A DNA stretch of 64,000 bases from Membranipora membranacea. Lineage: Eukaryota; Bryozoa; Gymnolaemata; Cheilostomatida; Membraniporidae. The notes under the pieces were generated by a model. That model was given only the letters and a program-made list of their open reading frames with translations, did no database searches and had not been told where the DNA came from. The DNA is taken from assembly GCA_914767715.1 (NCBI GenBank), contig OU612068.1:17792001-17856000 (forward strand). The letters are read 5' to 3'. A program made the position numbers and the translations under genes. Shown here one piece after another: positions 59,777 through 64,000 of the stretch (its first letter is position 1; each line of letters begins with the position of its first letter).

Positions 59777-62700
59777 GTTTCTTCACACAAATTGTCATTT
59801 GGATCAAGTCATTAGTTTTCTTTTGTCAAGTGACACTCCCAGCGGTAGTGCATCTTCAAGTTCAAATAATTATTTGTTGAAACGCTTGCAAAGTAGCCTG
59901 TAGATTGAGACCGGAAACTTTGCTTCAACAAACGTCTGCTTCGTTACAATGTGTGCTCTCAACTGCTTCTTACCAACAGCGGGTTTTCTTTAAATCTAGA
60001 ACAAAATTCAAAATTCTACCATTTACCGTTGCAAAAAGTTTATATCAAAACCAAATTGCCAATCAGCCTGTAAGGGTTATCATGATAGCACAACTTCAGC
60101 TGTTACCACATTTGACGTCTGAGACAATGTTTTCTTCTGTGCTAGTTTTTGGGTTTGTCACCCAACGCATCCTAGTGGTTATCTGAAGACATTGATAACA
60201 TGACATTCCATATATTTATCAGATTGACTTCCAGTTTACGTGCAAAATGTTGTGAAAGCTAATTTAAGGTTTGTTGTTCACTTTTGGTTGTCATATGTTC
60301 CTCTTGTGATTCAGTGTAGTCTAGCCTGTTAGAGGCACTCATTCTGAGTCTCATTAGTATTTGATTAAGGGTGGAGCTGGGTATTGCGTATGTGACAGAC
60401 CTGTGCCAGACATTGTTTTGATTCTTTTCGTTATCACTGATAGGATGAAGAATTTGGGTTTGACGTCAACATTGGGCTTCATTATTATTAATAATCAACT
60501 AGTTTACGCATTGTTTGAACTTGCAATATTTCCAAAACATTTCATTCATCTTAAATAACTGAGCCAAACATCCCACCTTGCCAGCGATGATTATGGTATA
60601 TGTATTTATTGTGATTGGTGATAAGAGGGTAGTATTGCCTTGCTCGCCTGATGTATACATACCACACACATGTTGTAATAGCGGAGTGTTATCTGATAGG
60701 GTTGTCGGGTTATGATGCAAGTTCCCTATTGGTATGCAGGTATATGAGGCTTATAATAATAACATTATCAATTTCGCTTGTTAATGGCACAAGTGTGATA
60801 ACAGATTTATGAAAATTATTAAGTTGAAGTTTGAAAGTTTTTAAGGCCTGACCCAATGAACTAAAGAGCGATAGTGCTTACTGCATTGTCTGGTCTTGGC
60901 AGTTTTAATTACAAAATACAAAAAACGGTCTAAGCTCCTCAATGCCTTACGACTAGATAATCTCTTTCTCCCTAACCATAGAAAAGCGTGGGAATAATTT
61001 TATTAGATTTCAGATTCTCTAAACAAACCTGCCACACTCATGCAATGAAATTTTTATTCGGGAGTTAAGAGCTCTGTTATTCAGCGCTGGCACACCGTTT
61101 TCATACTCTTCAACTGTCAATTCATGACATGAAGTTGGATGAGCTTGCGCATATGTGTACAACCGGTGTCGAGGGAATGGCATAATGCTAAATTTAATTT
61201 GAGAGGTGTCTCAGTTGTATGTTTGATACCGTTTCCGACATTACTCTTGAAGTGCCTTACCTAATCTTCTTTCATGGAAAGAAATTTCCCCCCAACTGAA
61301 AAATAATTAAGTTTTTCTGGCGGTTTTTGATCCCAGCGTATTGAATCCCCATTCAGAACAGACGACTCATCAATAGTAATTTACAAAACAGAAAGGTTAT
61401 ACTAATTAGACCACTTTAAAGTTTTCCGCCCTTGCACACAACCGTGATCAATACAGGATTTGGAGAAAATTGATGCATTATCGGACATGAAAGAGATTTT
61501 CTAAAATCATGCTAATTTTGGCCAATTTTTTCCCCTATGCCGTGAGTTTGATGGTCTCCTACACTAATACCATTTTCTCATTCTGAATAACCGGCTTGAA
61601 CGAAATCCATGCCACTGTGTGTAGTCAGCGTTATTTATTTTGTCTTGATGAGTTTGTTTGGTGACATATCGCCTATGTGGATTATGTATTCTGTTGGAAG
61701 CTACGATGCCGAGGATTGTATTCATGTCTGCTGTGGACCTTACTATTTCTATTCAGGTATCTTATAATATGGTGATATCTAATGTATTATATATAATACA
61801 TAATGCCGTGGTCTCAGATGCGACTTTATTATAATAAGGCAATGATTTCTAAGGTACCTTTGAGTTTCCACACAGCATTGACTTGTGTGTATAATTGCCA
61901 TTCTGCAGGTTACGCTATTAGAGGTTCTATTGGATGTTACTATTGGAGGATCTCTCTTCATGTCTAAATTATGGTTCTTTGAAAAATTGTATTACTTAGG
62001 AGTTGTTTTCTATTGTCCGATATGTGGTTCTAATATCAATTACTAAAATTGCTGTTTGATTTGGCATTTGAAATTTATAAGTCACAATTAGAAGTGCTGC
62101 AAAGTTTTGCCAAATTAAATTTTAAGTTTAAAATCTGAGAACTAGCGTGGATATTGAACAAGCATTTATTCGAGACTAGAGATAGTGAACACAGCAAGTT
62201 TACTTTGATCTTGCATATAGAATAAGGGCACTATTGGATAAGATAGTTTGCTGTATATCACAAGAATACCTGCCCGGTGATGTTAGGGCCCATCCTTGCC
62301 AGCGGTTAAGTAAAACATCATCTAAAACATTCAAAATGACGAGTTATTGATGACGATAGAAGTGTTAAATGTAATTTCCATAGTCCATAGGTGAAGTAGG
62401 GTCTCAGCGTTATCTGTTAATAGAAAGAAGTGATACCACAATTTTCCCTAGTCCCAAATAAATCTAAATGAGAAGGCTCACAACCCAGTGCAAAGTCATT
62501 TCGCTGCTGATTGTAGAGCAGATCCTATTAAGAATTATTTTATGATTTGATTGTCTTCCTGTTACTCGACCTCCATACACTGATATAATCAACAATCTAA
62601 GACTTGTTGTTAGACCTTGATATCCAACAGATCTTAGAAGAGCTTTCCTCACCATATTTTTCGGCGATAACCTGAATCTCGTTTGAAGTGTAATTAAATA

Positions 62701-64000
62701 AATCATGACCTGATTGATTTGATTAAATCTCCCTGATTAAATTAAGTTGCATTGCACAGTTGCCTTTCCTATGTAATGAGAGCACAACCCCAAACTCAAT
62801 AAAACTACAGTTCTTTTATTGCGGGTGATTGACAGACCACTCACCAATAGGTAAATGTTAGTGTCCAATCAGCCAAGTTGTCCAAAGAGTAAGAGAAAGC
62901 GTCTCTAGCTAACTTCTTGGATTGCCCCATTTGAAATCGGAAATTTTGCATTGAGAGTTGCCTCCTTACTGGTCGGAGAAAGACAAATTGGATCGATTTT
63001 GATCCAATTGCCAACCCATACAAATGGGGAGTAAACTCCTTGTATATACCATGCCATCCTTAAGTCCTTTTAAGATGCAATGAAGGTGACATAAGCTGAT
63101 AAGAATATTGGTGTAAACACTCTGCTTCTCAATTATTTAGTTCTGACAGTCTATCTATCCGTTGTACTAGGCATTGTTTTTGAGGTAAATAGCCTTGATG
63201 TTGCAGGTGACTGCGAGCTGTTGTCGCTGTGTGACACTGAGCCATAGAGTTTACCATGACACTAATAGTGCTTAAATCATTAAAACCAAGTTCATAATGT
63301 CAAAGGTATCAAGAAAATGTTAGATAATTGAAAATAATGGATGTTCCTTTATTGCCCAACTAACAAAATCAGGAATAGGATAAAAGAAATCATCCCATTG
63401 TGAGGAAAATGACCCTTCCCGTTAAGCAGCTTCTACAGGAATTATCATGACTGTGATCAAATATTTATTGTTTTTGAATATCCTGAGAGCAATCATTTTT
63501 AGTGCCCCAAACAAGCTATAGACCTAAGCCTTATTACCGCATGAGAGGCAAATGAAAAGTGGCAATAAGACAATAATATTGGTGAGCAGTCACCCCACTC
63601 TGTTCATGCTGTTTGCGTGTCAGCGCTGTATCAACTTGATTAGATCCCCTCAAGTAGCAGGTGAATTGCTCAATTGAATCAATTGAAGTGTTAGCTTAAA
63701 CGACTCTCATTGAGTAATTAATGATTGTGAGCGAAATTGGAAGCGACGAGAATTGTGGGCAGGGACATGGGCTTGACTGTAAACATGAATTGCATTTATA
63801 TAGCTATAAATATGTCAAAAGTACTGAGTGATAAAATTCAACCGCTCTTACGCTGTTGTGCCTTGTGTTTTGGAGCTTTACCGAGACAGTTTTCAATTTC
63901 ACTGGGATAAAAACGATAGTTCATGTCTGAGTGGTGAGCACATTTTATTGAGTGCCAAGCTGACTGGATAAAAATAATCACAGTGAAACCTGCAAGATAA
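59777..64000. other. Right-hand 4.2 kb, probably intron of the unidentified gene
   Basis: No further exon could be joined in frame to the open donor at 59777. Candidate acceptors near 61908 and 63207 lead directly to stops in the required phase. The DNA is AT-rich and without recognised repeats or RNA genes. Confidence 0.45.

Noticed and set aside
1-64000. tRNA or rRNA genes and integrated viral sequence
   Set aside because: No convincing A/B-box cloverleaf, rRNA-like block or viral protein signature was noticed by eye. A covariance-model scan was not possible, so small RNA genes could be missed.

Overview
The window is nuclear DNA from an animal, not from a microbe. The genes have GT-AG introns with consistent phases, the sequence is AT-rich, spacers are long, and the protein set is metazoan. 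The exact lineage cannot be read from the sequence. Compact genes (about 2-7 kb, with introns of 0.1-3 kb) and much private repeat DNA suggest an invertebrate. All protein identities come from recognising family motifs by eye; no search was run.

Layout. (1) 245-3667, plus: C-terminal four exons of a RAD54L2/ARIP4-like SNF2 helicase. The second visible intron is almost filled by a hAT-like non-autonomous transposon. (2) 7209-13742, minus: a complete seven-exon basigin/neuroplastin-type immunoglobulin-superfamily gene. (3) 14191-20140, plus: a complete nine-exon G-protein beta-5 gene (GNB5), whose start lies about 450 bp from the basigin start, in divergent orientation. (4) 20141-40500: a roughly 20 kb gene-poor block of tandem and inverted repeats. 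It holds a ~290 bp satellite with a 1,151 bp higher-order period (about 23.8-29.2 kb), a TIR/foldback element at 32 kb, and a ~2.1 kb tandem array (about 32.4-40.2 kb). (5) 40543-42115, minus: a weak three-exon candidate gene of unknown family. (6) 43594-49196, minus: a complete eleven-exon RUSF1 (C16orf58/DUF647) gene. (7) 49496-49804, plus: an intronless TMEM14 gene, head to head with RUSF1 across 299 bp. (8) 51811-53632, plus: a two-exon vanin/biotinidase-type pantetheinase. (9) 56675-59776 and beyond, plus: the first four coding exons of an unrecognised gene rich in acidic patches and Arg-x-x-Ser/Thr sites. The last 4 kb look like intron or intergenic DNA.

The genes are not an operon or a known pathway cluster. 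Their products act in chromatin remodelling, cell-surface chaperoning and adhesion, G-protein signalling, membrane proteins of poorly known function, and pantetheine breakdown. The most unusual material is the repeat block, the hairpin-type repeats inside several introns, three nuclear-receptor-box-like motifs in the ARIP4-like tail, and the unidentified gene at the right edge.
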